Source: JAJVID01 sp050247435
GTDB taxonomy: Bacteria; Acidobacteriota; Blastocatellia; RBC074
DNA: 64,000 bases
Assembly: GCA_050247435.1 (NCBI GenBank)
Contig: JBFWUF010000031.1
Location: 1-64,000 of the forward strand
Direction: 5' to 3'
A program made the position numbers and the translations under genes. The notes below the pieces were generated by a model, which did not search any database, had not been told where the DNA came from, and was given only the letters and a program-made list of their open reading frames with translations. Below are positions 35,331-44,653 of the stretch, piece by piece. Each line of letters starts with the position of its first letter. Positions within the stretch are counted from its first letter, which is position 1.

Positions 35331-36919
35331 TGCGCGCGCTCCTTTCCGTGAGTGAACGCGGCAAAGAGCGCCAGCGGCAGCACAGCGATAAGTACCTGCG
35401 TCAACGCGAGCGCCGCGACGTTGCTGGCCGAAGTGTTGGCGATCAGCGTATACAAGCGCACCGGCAGCGTGGCTTCGCCCGGCGGCGCAACCAGAATCGT
35501 GGCGCCGATTTCACCGAACGCGAAAATGAAGACCACCGCCCACGCTGCAGCCAAACTGCTTTTCAGATTCGGCAGCACAATGCGTGTGAACGAGCGCCAC
35601 CAACTCGCGCCCGACACGGCAGCGGCTTCTTCCAGCGAGATCGGCATTTGCCGCATACCTGCCGCCAGTAACAACGCGGCCACCGGCGCGAAGCGCGTGA
35701 GATAGGCCAGCACGATGATGAGCGGGCTGGTATAAATCGCTGCCGTTCCCGGTCGGTTCCACAGGCCAATCAAACCTACGCCGACGACGGTTCCCGGCAC
35801 GGCGAACAGCGTGATGAAAAGCAAATCAAACAACTGCGCCGCGCGCTGCGATTTCATTCGCGCGCGCGCATAAGCGGGCAACAGCGCGAGCGTGACCGCC
35901 AGCGTTGCGCCGGCGGATGACCACGCGAGGCTGTTCAGCACTGCGTCGCCTGAATCTTTGAACGCCGCTACCAACCGGCTCAGACTTGCGGCTTCGCGCG
36001 CGAGTGCCAGCAACGGCAAACATACGCTGACGAGCAACACGAAGAGCAACAGGCCGTCCGCAACGATACGCCAGCCGCCAAGATGAAGCGCCAAGCCCGC
36101 TCGCCCGCTTTGCCGCGCCGTTAGCCGCGCTTCACCAGTGAGCCTGGCCGCGAGGACTGCCGCCAGCAGCGTGACCAGCAGCAACGGCACGGAGAGCGCC
36201 GTCGCCGCGCCGAAGTCATACAACGCCGCAAACGCCGTGAAGACATCGGTCGTGAATACGTTTACGCGCAACAATCCAGGCACGCCGAATTCCGCCAACG
36301 CCAGCACAAACACGACGAGCGCCGCTGCTGCAATGGCTGGAGCAATCAGGGGGAGCGTGATCTTGATTGCCACGCGCGACGGCGCGGCGACGAGCAACGC
36401 CGCTTCTTCCAGACTCGCTTGCACACGTCGCGCGGCGGCTTCGGTCGCCAGCATCACCAACGGGTAAAAGCTCAAACCGAGAATGCAAACGGCGCTCGTC
36501 AAACTGTACGTCCATTCGGCGGGCAAGCCCGTTGCGCCCGCCCACTGCGTCCACGCCAACGCCAGCACGTAAGGTGGCACGACCAGCGGCACGACCAACG
36601 CCAGCCGCCACCACGTTTTGCCGCGCACGTCCGAACGCCCCAGCAACAGTCCGAGCGGCGCTCCCAGCAAAATTGCCAGCGTGGACGCGCCCGTGCCAAG
36701 CAGCACGCTGTTGAGCAACAAGGATTGTTGGCGTGGCTCCGCCAGCAAGCGCCGGTAGTGGGCGAAACTCAAACCGCCGTCGTCGCTGATGAACGAAAGT
36801 CCAAACATGGAAATGGCGGGCGACGCACAGAGCGCGAAAAACAACACGATGCCAAGCCAGCAAGCGGCAGTGTGCAATGGCCTGGGCCGGAATCGTTTGT
36901 GGTTCAGCGCCGAATTCAT
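35327..36919 (-). CDS. ABC transporter permease, FbpB-like (two-domain)
   Basis: This is a 530-residue protein with about twelve membrane segments and two binding-protein-dependent transport domains. Each ends in an EAA-type loop: EEAALLVAAPSRVAIKITLP in the first half and EEAAAVSGASWWRSFTRIVL in the second. The fused layout is typical of Fe(III), phosphonate or thiamine importers. It lies between the solute-binding protein gene (2-base gap) and the ATPase gene (overlap). Confidence 0.88.
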   Translation of the reverse strand: MNSALNHKRFRPRPLHTAACWLGIVLFFALCASPAISMFGLSFISDDGGLSFAHYRRLLAEPRQQSLLLNSVLLGTGASTLAILLGAPLGLLLGRSDVRGKTWWRLALVVPLVVPPYVLALAWTQWAGATGLPAEWTYSLTSAVCILGLSFYPLVMLATEAAARRVQASLEEAALLVAAPSRVAIKITLPLIAPAIAAAALVVFVLALAEFGVPGLLRVNVFTTDVFTAFAALYDFGAATALSVPLLLVTLLAAVLAARLTGEARLTARQSGRAGLALHLGGWRIVADGLLLFVLLVSVCLPLLALAREAASLSRLVAAFKDSGDAVLNSLAWSSAGATLAVTLALLPAYARARMKSQRAAQLFDLLFITLFAVPGTVVGVGLIGLWNRPGTAAIYTSPLIIVLAYLTRFAPVAALLLAAGMRQMPISLEEAAAVSGASWWRSFTRIVLPNLKSSLAAAWAVVFIFAFGEIGATILVAPPGEATLPVRLYTLIANTSASNVAALALTQVLIAVLPLALFAAFTHGKERAQ

Positions 36920-36921
36920 CG

Positions 36922-37959
36922 TTATAAATCAAGCAGCGGTTGCAGCCGTTTCACCACGTCTTCCACACGGCTCGCCGCCTTGCCGTAATCGAGCGTCATC
37001 GGTTTGAAAGCGTTGAGCGGCGGAATGTTCTTCGGCCCTTCGACGCCGCTGTGCAGCGGAATCTGTACGGCTTCCGATTGCGCCAGCGCGCGCTCGACTT
37101 CCGCCGAAAGCAGATAATCAATCAACTTTTTGCCCGCTTCGTTGTTCGGCGCGCCCGCAATCAGCGAAACCATGTTCGGCATCAACGCCGCGCCGATGCT
37201 ATCACGGTCAGGCAAGACCATCGCCACGGGTTGTTTGTCTTCGAGCGCGACGTTGACATCATCGGTGTCGGTCAAGCCCATCTTCACTTCGCCTTTCACG
37301 ACCAGGTCGCGCACCACCGAATTGCCGGGCACGATCTTCACGCCGTTGACTTTGAGCTTGCGAAAGAATTCATCGGCCTGTTCGTCGCCGAGTTCGGCAT
37401 AAAGCGCCGCGACGTGAAACGAAGTCGAACCGAAACGCGGGTCGGCAATCGCAATCTGGCCTTTCCATTTCGGGTCGGTCAGATCGTAAATTGACTTCGG
37501 CGCTTCTTCAGGCTTGACGAGTTTGGTGTTGTAAACGATCACACGGATGCGCGCCGAAAAGCCCGTCCAGTAGCCTTCCGGGTCTTTGAACGTCGCCGGA
37601 ATGCCGTCGGCATTGAGCGATTTGTAAGACGCCAGCACGCCCCGCGATTTCAGAACCAGAGTGCGAACCGGCTCGTTCGACCAGAAAACGTCGGCTTGCG
37701 GATTGTTCTTTTCGGCCAGCAACTTGTTGGCCAGGCCCGTACTCTTGGTCTCTTCCGTGTCGTAAACCGCCTTCACTTTCACCCCGCTCTTCTGCTCGTA
37801 AGCTTTCAGAATCGGCTCGGAAAAGACGCGGTCGGTGGAAACATAGACTGTGACCTCATTCGCCGCGCCGGTTGAATCGTTCGGCTGCCCGCCGCAGGCC
37901 GCGAGCGCAGCGGCGGCGAGCAGCAACGCGAGGACTGCGAGTTTCTTCCTTCGGTTCAC
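36922..37959 (-). CDS. ABC substrate-binding lipoprotein, iron(III)/AfuA-like
   Basis: This is a 345-residue protein. The GTG at 37959 follows GGAGG and starts a lipoprotein signal (lipobox LAACGG, Cys at ~22). The mature part begins NEVTVYVSTDRVFSEPILKA, the pattern of the AfuA/FbpA group, and contains YDTEETKSTGLANKLLAE and ADVFWSNEPVRT. Iron(III) is the likely ligand, but the same group also binds 2-aminoethylphosphonate, so specificity is open. The GTG overlaps the stop of the upstream gene (GTGA). Confidence 0.82.
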   Translation of the reverse strand: MNRRKKLAVLALLLAAAALAACGGQPNDSTGAANEVTVYVSTDRVFSEPILKAYEQKSGVKVKAVYDTEETKSTGLANKLLAEKNNPQADVFWSNEPVRTLVLKSRGVLASYKSLNADGIPATFKDPEGYWTGFSARIRVIVYNTKLVKPEEAPKSIYDLTDPKWKGQIAIADPRFGSTSFHVAALYAELGDEQADEFFRKLKVNGVKIVPGNSVVRDLVVKGEVKMGLTDTDDVNVALEDKQPVAMVLPDRDSIGAALMPNMVSLIAGAPNNEAGKKLIDYLLSAEVERALAQSEAVQIPLHSGVEGPKNIPPLNAFKPMTLDYGKAASRVEDVVKRLQPLLDL

Positions 37960-38621
37960 TTTGTCTTCACCTCCAGATCGTCGAAGTAAGTCACCGAATC
38001 TGCCTTCGTCCACAAGCCGACTTTGCCGGCCTCCGTGAAAGTTGCATCTTCGACTTCGTAGAGCTTCTCGCCGTTCAGGTAAACGGTGAAGAGATTGCCT
38101 TTCGCTGTCACGCGCAGATCGCTCCATTGATTCTTCGGTACCGGAGCCTTCTTGCCGTAGGTGCGGCCCTCGCCTTTGAGCGGCAGGTCTTCGCGCTTGC
38201 CGTTCTGTATCTTATAGAGTACGACGTTGTTTTCGTTCGCATTGGCGCGCACGATGTAATAGTTGTCCTTGTCCCGATACCGCCAGACGAGGCCCGCCGC
38301 TTGATCTTTCTGGCCGGAGATGGGCTTGAACTTCACGCTGATGTCCGCGTCTTTCGCCGTGAGCTTGTCGTAAACGCAGACCGGGAAGCGATAGCTCGTC
38401 GCGTCGGCGTCGGTCTGTGCCAGCACGTTGCCCTGCGCGGGCGAAGCATCGTCTTTGATCACCGTCCAGACTCCTGCCTTGCCCTGGCCGGTCAAGGCGG
38501 TCGTGAAATCGCTCGGCGGCGCTCCGGCCTTGTCCTTGTTGAAATTGAGCTTCGTCTGCGCAAGGACAGACGTGGTCACGATCATTAACGTTATGCAAAC
38601 TGCGAAAATCTGAAATCTCAT
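37956..38621 (-). CDS. Secreted concanavalin-like (DUF1080-type) protein
   Basis: This is a 221-residue protein with a signal peptide (MRFQIFAVCITLMIVTTSVLA). The mature part looks like a single jelly-roll domain of the LamG/DUF1080 type: AAGLVWRYRDKDNYYIVRAN, LFTVYLNGEKLYEVEDATF, GKVGLWTKADSVTYFDDLEV. Such domains bind or cleave sugars, but no catalytic residues can be named here. It is translationally coupled to the binding-protein gene by a 4-base overlap. Confidence 0.7.
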   Translation of the reverse strand: MRFQIFAVCITLMIVTTSVLAQTKLNFNKDKAGAPPSDFTTALTGQGKAGVWTVIKDDASPAQGNVLAQTDADATSYRFPVCVYDKLTAKDADISVKFKPISGQKDQAAGLVWRYRDKDNYYIVRANANENNVVLYKIQNGKREDLPLKGEGRTYGKKAPVPKNQWSDLRVTAKGNLFTVYLNGEKLYEVEDATFTEAGKVGLWTKADSVTYFDDLEVKTK

Positions 38622-38682
38622 AATGTTACCTCACATGTTGTCGAACATTGTGTCTTGTCTGATGTCGCCATTCAGACGGTTT

Positions 38683-39714
38683 CTACCTGGTTGCCTGTTC
38701 GATGAAGACGCGCCCCACCGCCAGGCGTTTTGGAGCAGCGCCCACCTTGATGCGGGTGATCTCCTTTTGCTGCGAAACGTCAATCAGGCTGACGTCATTC
38801 GAGCCGGTGTTGCTGACGACGGCCAGCTTTCCGTCCGCTGTCAGACCGATCCAGTTCGGATCGCGCCCGACCGTCACGCGCCCCAGTATCTTGTGATCGC
38901 GCGTATCGAGGATCGTCACGTCATCAGTTGTCTGCGTAGAGAGCCAGAGTTGTTTGCCATCCGGCGTAACGGCCAGCCCGTGCGCATCTTTCCCTTCATC
39001 CGCATATTTGGGTTCGCATAGAGCGATCCGATCCACCACCCGATTTTTCGCGGCGTCAATCACCAGCGCGCCATTGAGCCAGCGGATCGTCTGGTAAAGC
39101 CGCTTGCCATCAGGCGTCAGCGCGGGCACGCGCGGAAAAGCGAGGACTGGAATGTTGCCGATGATCGCGAAACTTGCCGCGTCAACGGCGACCACTTTCA
39201 TATCGCCTTCGAGAGTGACGTAAATCACCTTGCCGTCGGGACTGCGCAGCGCAATGTGTGGCGCGCGTCCGACCGGCACGGTCTTCAGCACCTTCCGGGT
39301 CGCCGCCTCCACCACTGCCAGGCCGTCGTCACCGTTGAGCGTGACGAAGACGTATTTTCCGTCCGCGCTTACTTCAAGCTGATTGGGTTTCCTGCCAACC
39401 GGGATGGTCGCCGTCACCGCGTTTCTGAGGGGATCAATGAAGCTCAACGTCCCATCCCCTTCGTTTGAGACGTAGACGGCTTTGCCGTCAGGAGCGATGG
39501 CGACGCCGTGTGGGAGTGAACCGGTTTTGATATGAGTGATGAGTCGCCTGCTTTCCAGATCAATCACTGAAATGCCGTCGCCGCCGAAATTGGTGATGAA
39601 AGCCCGATTCGCGCCAGCGCGTCCCTCGACCCCCTGGCCGTTCTGTGTAAATCCGGGCAATGCAGGCAGCAACATCAGCAGAGTCGCGAAAATAAAAAAA
39701 CGAATGCGTTTCAT
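38683..39714 (-). CDS. Exported YVTN/YncE-type beta-propeller protein
   Basis: This is a 343-residue protein from the ATG at 39714. A signal peptide (RIRFFIFATLLMLLPALPGF) is followed by about seven repeats of the propeller type (VYVSNEGDGTLSFIDP, YVFVTLNGDDGLAVVEAATR, AVVSNTGSNDVSLIDV). Family members are periplasmic; some bind DNA or metal complexes, others redox cofactors. It lies 14 bases after the porin gene. The role in this block is not clear. Confidence 0.82.
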   Translation of the reverse strand: MKRIRFFIFATLLMLLPALPGFTQNGQGVEGRAGANRAFITNFGGDGISVIDLESRRLITHIKTGSLPHGVAIAPDGKAVYVSNEGDGTLSFIDPLRNAVTATIPVGRKPNQLEVSADGKYVFVTLNGDDGLAVVEAATRKVLKTVPVGRAPHIALRSPDGKVIYVTLEGDMKVVAVDAASFAIIGNIPVLAFPRVPALTPDGKRLYQTIRWLNGALVIDAAKNRVVDRIALCEPKYADEGKDAHGLAVTPDGKQLWLSTQTTDDVTILDTRDHKILGRVTVGRDPNWIGLTADGKLAVVSNTGSNDVSLIDVSQQKEITRIKVGAAPKRLAVGRVFIEQATR

Positions 39715-39728
39715 AATCAGCCTCCTGC

Positions 39729-41000
39729 CTAAAATTCGATGCTCCAATTGATGTGCAGCCGTCCGTTCAAGGCATCGTCATTGAACGAGGGCCGGTTCTT
39801 GAATTGGTAATCAATCCCGATGCGCGTCATCTCGCCGAGATAGCGCAGATAGCCGAAATTGAACGCGCGCACGTTGTAACCCTTGACCGGATCGCGGTTG
39901 AACTGATCGTAGCGCGCATAAACGTGGTCTCGGTTCGTCAACCGCCAGGTGGCGAACAAAGCCCCGGCAGCCGACTTCGCGCCCGGACGAAAAGCATCGG
40001 CGAATTCCGGCTGGATGCCGAGCAGCGTCGAAGGCGTATTGCCTGCCATCCACTCGCCACGCAAGCCGAAGCGCCCGCGCATGTATTGCACGTCCATCCC
40101 AATCAGGTTTTCATCGTTATTGCCCCGCACGCCCGGCGGAAGAATCTGTTTGCCGCGCTGCGCCGACACGCCGACGGCGAGTTGTGGACGGTCAAAGCGT
40201 TTGCGCACGCGCAGCACGTAATTCGCCTGCCGGTTGCTGTCGGCGAAAAAACGATTCCCATTGAATACGCCGGCGAAGTACTGCACGTTTTTCAACGACG
40301 TGAAATTCAAATCGCCGGAAAGCATCACGCCCTTGTCGCGCTGCCCAGGGAAAAAATAACCCGCGAAGATACCGCGTTCGGGCGATTCGCGCTCGGCGGA
40401 AGATTGCTGAATGTCGAAGCCGAAGGGTTTGATGAACTGCCCTACGCGCACCGTGGCATGATCGTTCAGGTAATATTCGACAAAGGCATCGTTGACCATT
40501 TCTTCCGAACTGCCATCCAACGCCGGGTGATATTGAATCTCCAGTCCCGCGCCGATGCGTGCGGCGACCTTGCCCGACCAGCGCGTTTCGATGCGTTCCA
40601 TAGAAAAGTTCGGATTGAACTCTCCGTTCGCATTGCGAATCGGCAGCGCCGCATAGCGCGATTGGATGAAGATTTCGGGCTTTGCCTGCAACGTCGCTTC
40701 ACGCTCGCTCGCGCCCATCCCCGGTGCGAGCAGCCGCTCTGCGAATTCACGCTGCGCGTTTTCCGCGGAGGCGGTTTGCGGCGCGAGCGCAGCGGGAACG
40801 GGTTGCGGCGTGTTGGCGCGCCCGCCTTTGATGAGCGCCAATTCCGCGCGCAGCGCATGAACTGCATCATTCAACTGCGCAAGCTGGCGCTCCGCCTGCG
40901 CAAGTTTCTGCTCCAAGGCGTTGATGCTTGCCGGTTCCGGCTGCTGCGCGTGGCTTGGAATGCTCAACAGCAACCACAAGAGAATAACCCGCGTTTTCAT
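39729..41000 (-). CDS. OprP/OprO-like outer-membrane porin
   Basis: This is a 423-residue protein. A signal peptide (VILLWLLLSIPSHAQ) precedes a heptad-rich coiled coil (~30-60, ALEQKLAQAERQLAQLNDAV), a Pro/Ala linker, and a 16-strand-like barrel of the phosphate-selective porin family (VRVGQFIKPFGFDIQQSSAE), ending in an aromatic residue (INWSIEF). It would admit anions or phosphate-bound metal; specificity is inferred only from family. A conserved 40-bp element lies 40 bases upstream of its start. Confidence 0.82.
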   Translation of the reverse strand: MKTRVILLWLLLSIPSHAQQPEPASINALEQKLAQAERQLAQLNDAVHALRAELALIKGGRANTPQPVPAALAPQTASAENAQREFAERLLAPGMGASEREATLQAKPEIFIQSRYAALPIRNANGEFNPNFSMERIETRWSGKVAARIGAGLEIQYHPALDGSSEEMVNDAFVEYYLNDHATVRVGQFIKPFGFDIQQSSAERESPERGIFAGYFFPGQRDKGVMLSGDLNFTSLKNVQYFAGVFNGNRFFADSNRQANYVLRVRKRFDRPQLAVGVSAQRGKQILPPGVRGNNDENLIGMDVQYMRGRFGLRGEWMAGNTPSTLLGIQPEFADAFRPGAKSAAGALFATWRLTNRDHVYARYDQFNRDPVKGYNVRAFNFGYLRYLGEMTRIGIDYQFKNRPSFNDDALNGRLHINWSIEF

Positions 41001-41040
41001 TGCTTTCCCTCCGTGAACTGGCAAAGGTTATCAGCAGGGG

Positions 41041-41080
41041 ATTAAAGACAAATGAACGCCTGATGAATTTCCGTTCAGAA
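41041..41080 (-). promoter_or_regulatory. Candidate response-regulator box upstream of porin
   Basis: Forty bases here match 47731-47770 at 33 positions. In the gene direction it holds two TTCAT repeats 11 bases apart and a TTTAAT that could be the -10 element, all 40 bases before the porin start. An 11-base direct repeat is the usual OmpR/PhoB-family arrangement. Confidence 0.65.
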
Positions 41081-41131
41081 TCGCGGTGCGTGCCATCAAG
41101 GCTTAGACTTTTGCCTTTTCGTCGGTTGCTC

Positions 41132-41629
41132 TTATTGCTTTGCCAATTCGTCTATCAGCCCCTGCACTTTTTTCAAGATGTAATCCCGCGCGCCTGCATA
41201 GTTCTGGCTGACCGAAGGCGTTTCGTTCCATTCGGACACTTTCCCGGCTACCGCATCTTTTTCCGGCAAAGCGCAACCCAGCGTGACAATTGCTGAAGCA
41301 TCTTTCATTTCCTGTTTCGTGAGGATCGATGGCTTCCAGCCTTTTGTGTCAAGGCCGTCGTCTTTGAGTCCCTTGACTGCTGCGGGCGCAAGCGCAGGGT
41401 CAGGACTGGTGCCGCGAAAGACAGCGCGATGTTTCAACCCGCGTTCTTTCGCCAGCTTGTCGAAGTAGGCGGCGGCGATCACGCTTTTGGCCGCGCCGTG
41501 TTCGCAGACGAAAAGGATGGTCGGCGTAGACTCGTTGGTGGCAGGCGCTTTTGTCTCTTGCCCAAACGCAACGACGGACAAAAGCAGTACGCCGATGAAT
41601 AAACGCAATGACATAACTGGTCGCAACAT
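41132..41629 (-). CDS. Exported low-molecular-weight phosphatase-like protein
   Basis: This is a 165-residue protein with an N-terminal signal peptide (MSLRLFIGVLLLSVVAFGQE). The P-loop FVCEHGAAKS has the form Cys-x5-Lys instead of the usual Cys-x5-Arg of tyrosine phosphatases and ArsC, in a subgroup I recognise as the LMW phosphatase family. A cytoplasmic-type fold carried to the periplasm is unusual. AAGGAG precedes the ATG closely (3 bases). Arsenate reduction is possible but not supported by neighbours. Confidence 0.72.
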   Translation of the reverse strand: MLRPVMSLRLFIGVLLLSVVAFGQETKAPATNESTPTILFVCEHGAAKSVIAAAYFDKLAKERGLKHRAVFRGTSPDPALAPAAVKGLKDDGLDTKGWKPSILTKQEMKDASAIVTLGCALPEKDAVAGKVSEWNETPSVSQNYAGARDYILKKVQGLIDELAKQ

Positions 41630-41656
41630 GAACTCCTTCGAGAATCGGTTTGGTGT

Positions 41657-43873
41657 TTAGAAACGAAACGTGTATTGCAACTTGCCCGTCAGCCGCGTGC
41701 CCGCCGTGCGAAAGTTGAATCCGCCGAGCTGTCGTTGCTCCCAGCCCTGATTGAAAACGACGAACAGGTCATTGCCCGGGCGCGGAATCCAGCGCACGCG
41801 GCTTTGCCAGCCCAGGTTGCGCGATTCGTTGTCGAACTGGACCAGATTCGAGACGGTCAGGAACGGCGAGAAAGCGTAATCCACGCGCGTGGCGAAAATG
41901 CGCGCCACAAAGCTGCCTTCTTTCAAGCGCGCGAACGTCTGGTCGGTCTGGAAAGCGACGCGGAAGCGCGGCGCGATTTTGTAAATCAGCTCGGTCTCGA
42001 TTTGATCGGAGTGGCCCGAAAAGAACGTGCCGAACCACCACGTCGCGCCTGCTTCCCATTTGCGTTTGGTCGCCGTGTTGAACTCCGCGCGCCACCGCGT
42101 GAAGCGATAACCGCCCGCCGGCAGCTTCACGCCATCGGCAATCTCGAACGGTTGATAGAGCCGCTCGAATGTCGGCACCCAGTTGAATTCCACGCGGTCG
42201 CCCGAATTGAAACGCCAGTTGATCGGCGCGGTGAAAAACCGCCGGGTTTCCAGCGTGCTGACGCCCGGCGCCTGATCGTTGCGGCGGTATTCGGTGTAGA
42301 ACATCTCGTTAAACATCTGCCGCACGTTGAGAAAATGTTTCGGGCGCGGCTTATACACCGCGCCGACGTAAAGCTTATCCACCGCGCGACGCGCGACGAA
42401 ACCGAGCGCCGGGTTGTAAGCGCGCCCGATGTGCCGCCATTCCACAAAAGCATCCCAACGGTCATTCGGATAATTGACAAACACGCCATACGCCGACGCA
42501 TCGCCGCTGACGCCCGTCTTGCGCGTCTGGCTGGCGAAAAGGTCTACCGAGAAATTGCGCTGGCTGCCGAGCAGGTTTGCGGTCGCCAGCCGCAAATCCG
42601 CGCCCAGCGTGCGGCTGCTCGTCGCGCTGCCCGGATCGCCTTCGGTATACATGCCGCCAAAGTAAGATTGCTTGAAGAGATTGCGTTTGACGCGCCCGAC
42701 AAAAAAAGTTTTGCCTTCAATCGTCTGTTTGCCATTCGCATCGCTGAAGCTCGTCTCGCGCGTGCGCACGGCCAGCACGCCCAGATCGTACTTGCCCACT
42801 TTGCCCGTCAGTTTCGTCCCGGCCAGAATTGGCACTTCGCGCCCACCGAGCAATCCGATGCGGCGGCTGAAAAACGGCAACATTTCACTGGTGCTGCCCG
42901 CCGTGCGCCCGAAAGTGAAGGCCCCCGCGTTTTCCAAAAAGAACGCGCGCTTCTCAGGAAAGAACAACGGGAAGCGCGTCAGGTTGATTTGCCGATCATC
43001 CACTTCGGTTTCGGCAAAGTCGGTATTGATCGTCGTCGTCAGCCGCAAGCCCGGCGTGATGTTGTAAAAGACATCCGCGCCCGCATCGCCTTCAAAACGA
43101 GTGTTGCCGTTTTGCTCGCGCACCCAGCGCCCCAACGCGAAGGGGCGTACATCCAGCCCGCGCCCTTGCTCCGCTTCGGCAAAGCCCGTGAGTTCGCCCG
43201 CTTCCGACACCTGGGTGAATTGCACGTCCAAGCGCGGCGCGGCCCAGCGGTCTTCTTCGAGCTTGCGAATGATGTAGCGCGAAAAGTTGAAGCCCCACAC
43301 CGCCTGCCCAGGCGTAAAGCTGAGGCTCTTGAACGGAATGGCGAATTCGGCGCACCAGCCCTGGTCAAATCGCTTCACACGCACATCCCAAATCGCATTC
43401 CAGTCGTAATTGATGCTTTGCGAGTTTTCGATAATCAGCCCGTCCACCAACGCGCCCGCCGGATTGGTGGCGAAATAAAACGCATTGCGCCGGTCGTGAA
43501 ACGGATCAAGCAGGATTTGAATCCGGTCGTCGGGTTGCAACAACGCATCGCGACGCATCTGCGTGCCGACGATTTTCTCCGGCTCGGAGTCGTAACACAG
43601 CACGCCGATGTAAAGGTTGTCACCGTCCACCAGCAACTTCACTTCGGTGCGCTCGGTGGCGGCAACGCCCGGCTGCGGCTCGCGTTGGCGGATGTCGCCG
43701 AGCGTCGCAGCCTGCGTCCAGTCGGATTCATCCAACACACCGTCGAGCGTGATCTTGCCCGTCATCCGCCCGACGGTGAACGACGCGCCATTCTGCCCGC
43801 CGGCGCGGACAGGCCAGAGCGCAACAGCCAGGGCGATCAGCAGCGACACGGCAGTGATGCGATTCCCCCTCAT
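41657..43873 (-). CDS. Outer-membrane DUF5916 protein with CBM9-like N terminus
   Basis: This is a 738-residue protein from the ATG at 43873 with a signal peptide (TAVSLLIALAVALWPVRAGG). Residues ~30-200 are a family-9-like carbohydrate-binding sandwich (GKITLDGVLDESDWTQAATL, ILLDPFHDRRNAFYFATNPA), the rest a predicted barrel of the DUF5916 type, ending in an aromatic residue (LQYTFRF). It is common in Bacteroidetes and Acidobacteria; the function is undefined. It lies 8 bases after the broken superoxide dismutase gene. Confidence 0.82.
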   Translation of the reverse strand: MRGNRITAVSLLIALAVALWPVRAGGQNGASFTVGRMTGKITLDGVLDESDWTQAATLGDIRQREPQPGVAATERTEVKLLVDGDNLYIGVLCYDSEPEKIVGTQMRRDALLQPDDRIQILLDPFHDRRNAFYFATNPAGALVDGLIIENSQSINYDWNAIWDVRVKRFDQGWCAEFAIPFKSLSFTPGQAVWGFNFSRYIIRKLEEDRWAAPRLDVQFTQVSEAGELTGFAEAEQGRGLDVRPFALGRWVREQNGNTRFEGDAGADVFYNITPGLRLTTTINTDFAETEVDDRQINLTRFPLFFPEKRAFFLENAGAFTFGRTAGSTSEMLPFFSRRIGLLGGREVPILAGTKLTGKVGKYDLGVLAVRTRETSFSDANGKQTIEGKTFFVGRVKRNLFKQSYFGGMYTEGDPGSATSSRTLGADLRLATANLLGSQRNFSVDLFASQTRKTGVSGDASAYGVFVNYPNDRWDAFVEWRHIGRAYNPALGFVARRAVDKLYVGAVYKPRPKHFLNVRQMFNEMFYTEYRRNDQAPGVSTLETRRFFTAPINWRFNSGDRVEFNWVPTFERLYQPFEIADGVKLPAGGYRFTRWRAEFNTATKRKWEAGATWWFGTFFSGHSDQIETELIYKIAPRFRVAFQTDQTFARLKEGSFVARIFATRVDYAFSPFLTVSNLVQFDNESRNLGWQSRVRWIPRPGNDLFVVFNQGWEQRQLGGFNFRTAGTRLTGKLQYTFRF

Positions 43874-43881
43874 TCGGTCTT

Positions 43882-44622
43882 TTACCCTCGCAGCGCTGCC
43901 GCTGCTTTTTGCGCAACTGTGAAGCGGCGATTCACTTCTTCCCAATGCACGTTCGTCATAAAAGCGTCCACGTATTTTGCTGCCGCCGCGCCGTAATCCA
44001 TGTGATACGAATGCTCATACATATCGAGCGCCAGCAGCGGACACGAAAACGGCGCGTTGTGCATGTGATCCCACGCCCAGTAATTGTGCAGTTCGCCCGT
44101 CTGAAAATTGTGTGCGAAAACCACCCAACCCGAACCGCCACCGAGCGCATTGCCCGCGCGTTTGAATTCGGCTTCCCATTGCTCATAGCTGCCTCAGTGC
44201 TGTTTGATCGCATTGAGGACATCGCCTGCGGCTTTGCCGTCGCCGCCGAGATTGCCGAAATAGATTTCGTGCAATACGACGGAGCCAGTACGCGCGAGTT
44301 CTTCGCGCTTGAGGTCGCCGTAAATGTAGGCGGGCAGGTCTTTGTCGTTGAGCATGGCGGCCAGTCGCTGCTCGACGGCGTTGAGCGCCTTGACCGCGCC
44401 GGTGTAGTTGTTTTCGTGGTGCGAGCGGATCAGCTTTTCCGACAACCCTTTCAGCTTTGCCGGATCGAACGACAGCGGCTTCGGCTGATGCTGTCCGCCG
44501 AATGCTCGCGCTGCGGCGAGAACCGCCGTCTGCGCTTCAGCCGTGATCGGCGTTGCCAGCGCCAGCCCTGCGCCGCTGGTGAAGAGCGTTTCCATTGCTT
44601 CACGTCTCGTGATCTTGTTCAC
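43882..44622 (-). pseudogene. Fe/Mn superoxide dismutase, interrupted by in-frame TGA
   Basis: The GTG at 44622 follows AGAGGA and starts a Tat-like signal (KITRREAMETLFTSGAG). The reading frame encodes the N-terminal SOD domain (HENNYTGAVKALNAVEQRLA, LHEIYFGNLGG), then a TGA (44194-44196), and continues in the same frame with GSYEQWEAEF and on to 43882. The metal ligands are all there: His in SHHENNY, His in LHEIYF, and Asp and His in LALDMYEHSY. Apart from one codon the gene is intact, so it is a recent inactivation, a sequencing error (TGG to TGA would restore Trp) or read-through. Confidence 0.85.
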
Positions 44623-44653
44623 GGTTTCCTCTTTCTGAATGGTTCTCTTTGGT

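Noticed and set aside
39753..41045. A 430-codon open frame on the plus strand
   Set aside because: It is antisense to the porin gene; its codon pattern reflects the other strand's GC-rich third positions.
41675..43996. A 773-codon open frame on the plus strand
   Set aside because: It is a shadow antisense to the DUF5916 gene, with repetitive Arg/Ala composition and no recognisable domain or ribosome site.
44194..44196. TGA in the SOD gene as a selenocysteine codon
   Set aside because: The position is not a redox residue in Fe/Mn superoxide dismutases, and I see no reason to expect a selenocysteine insertion element there.
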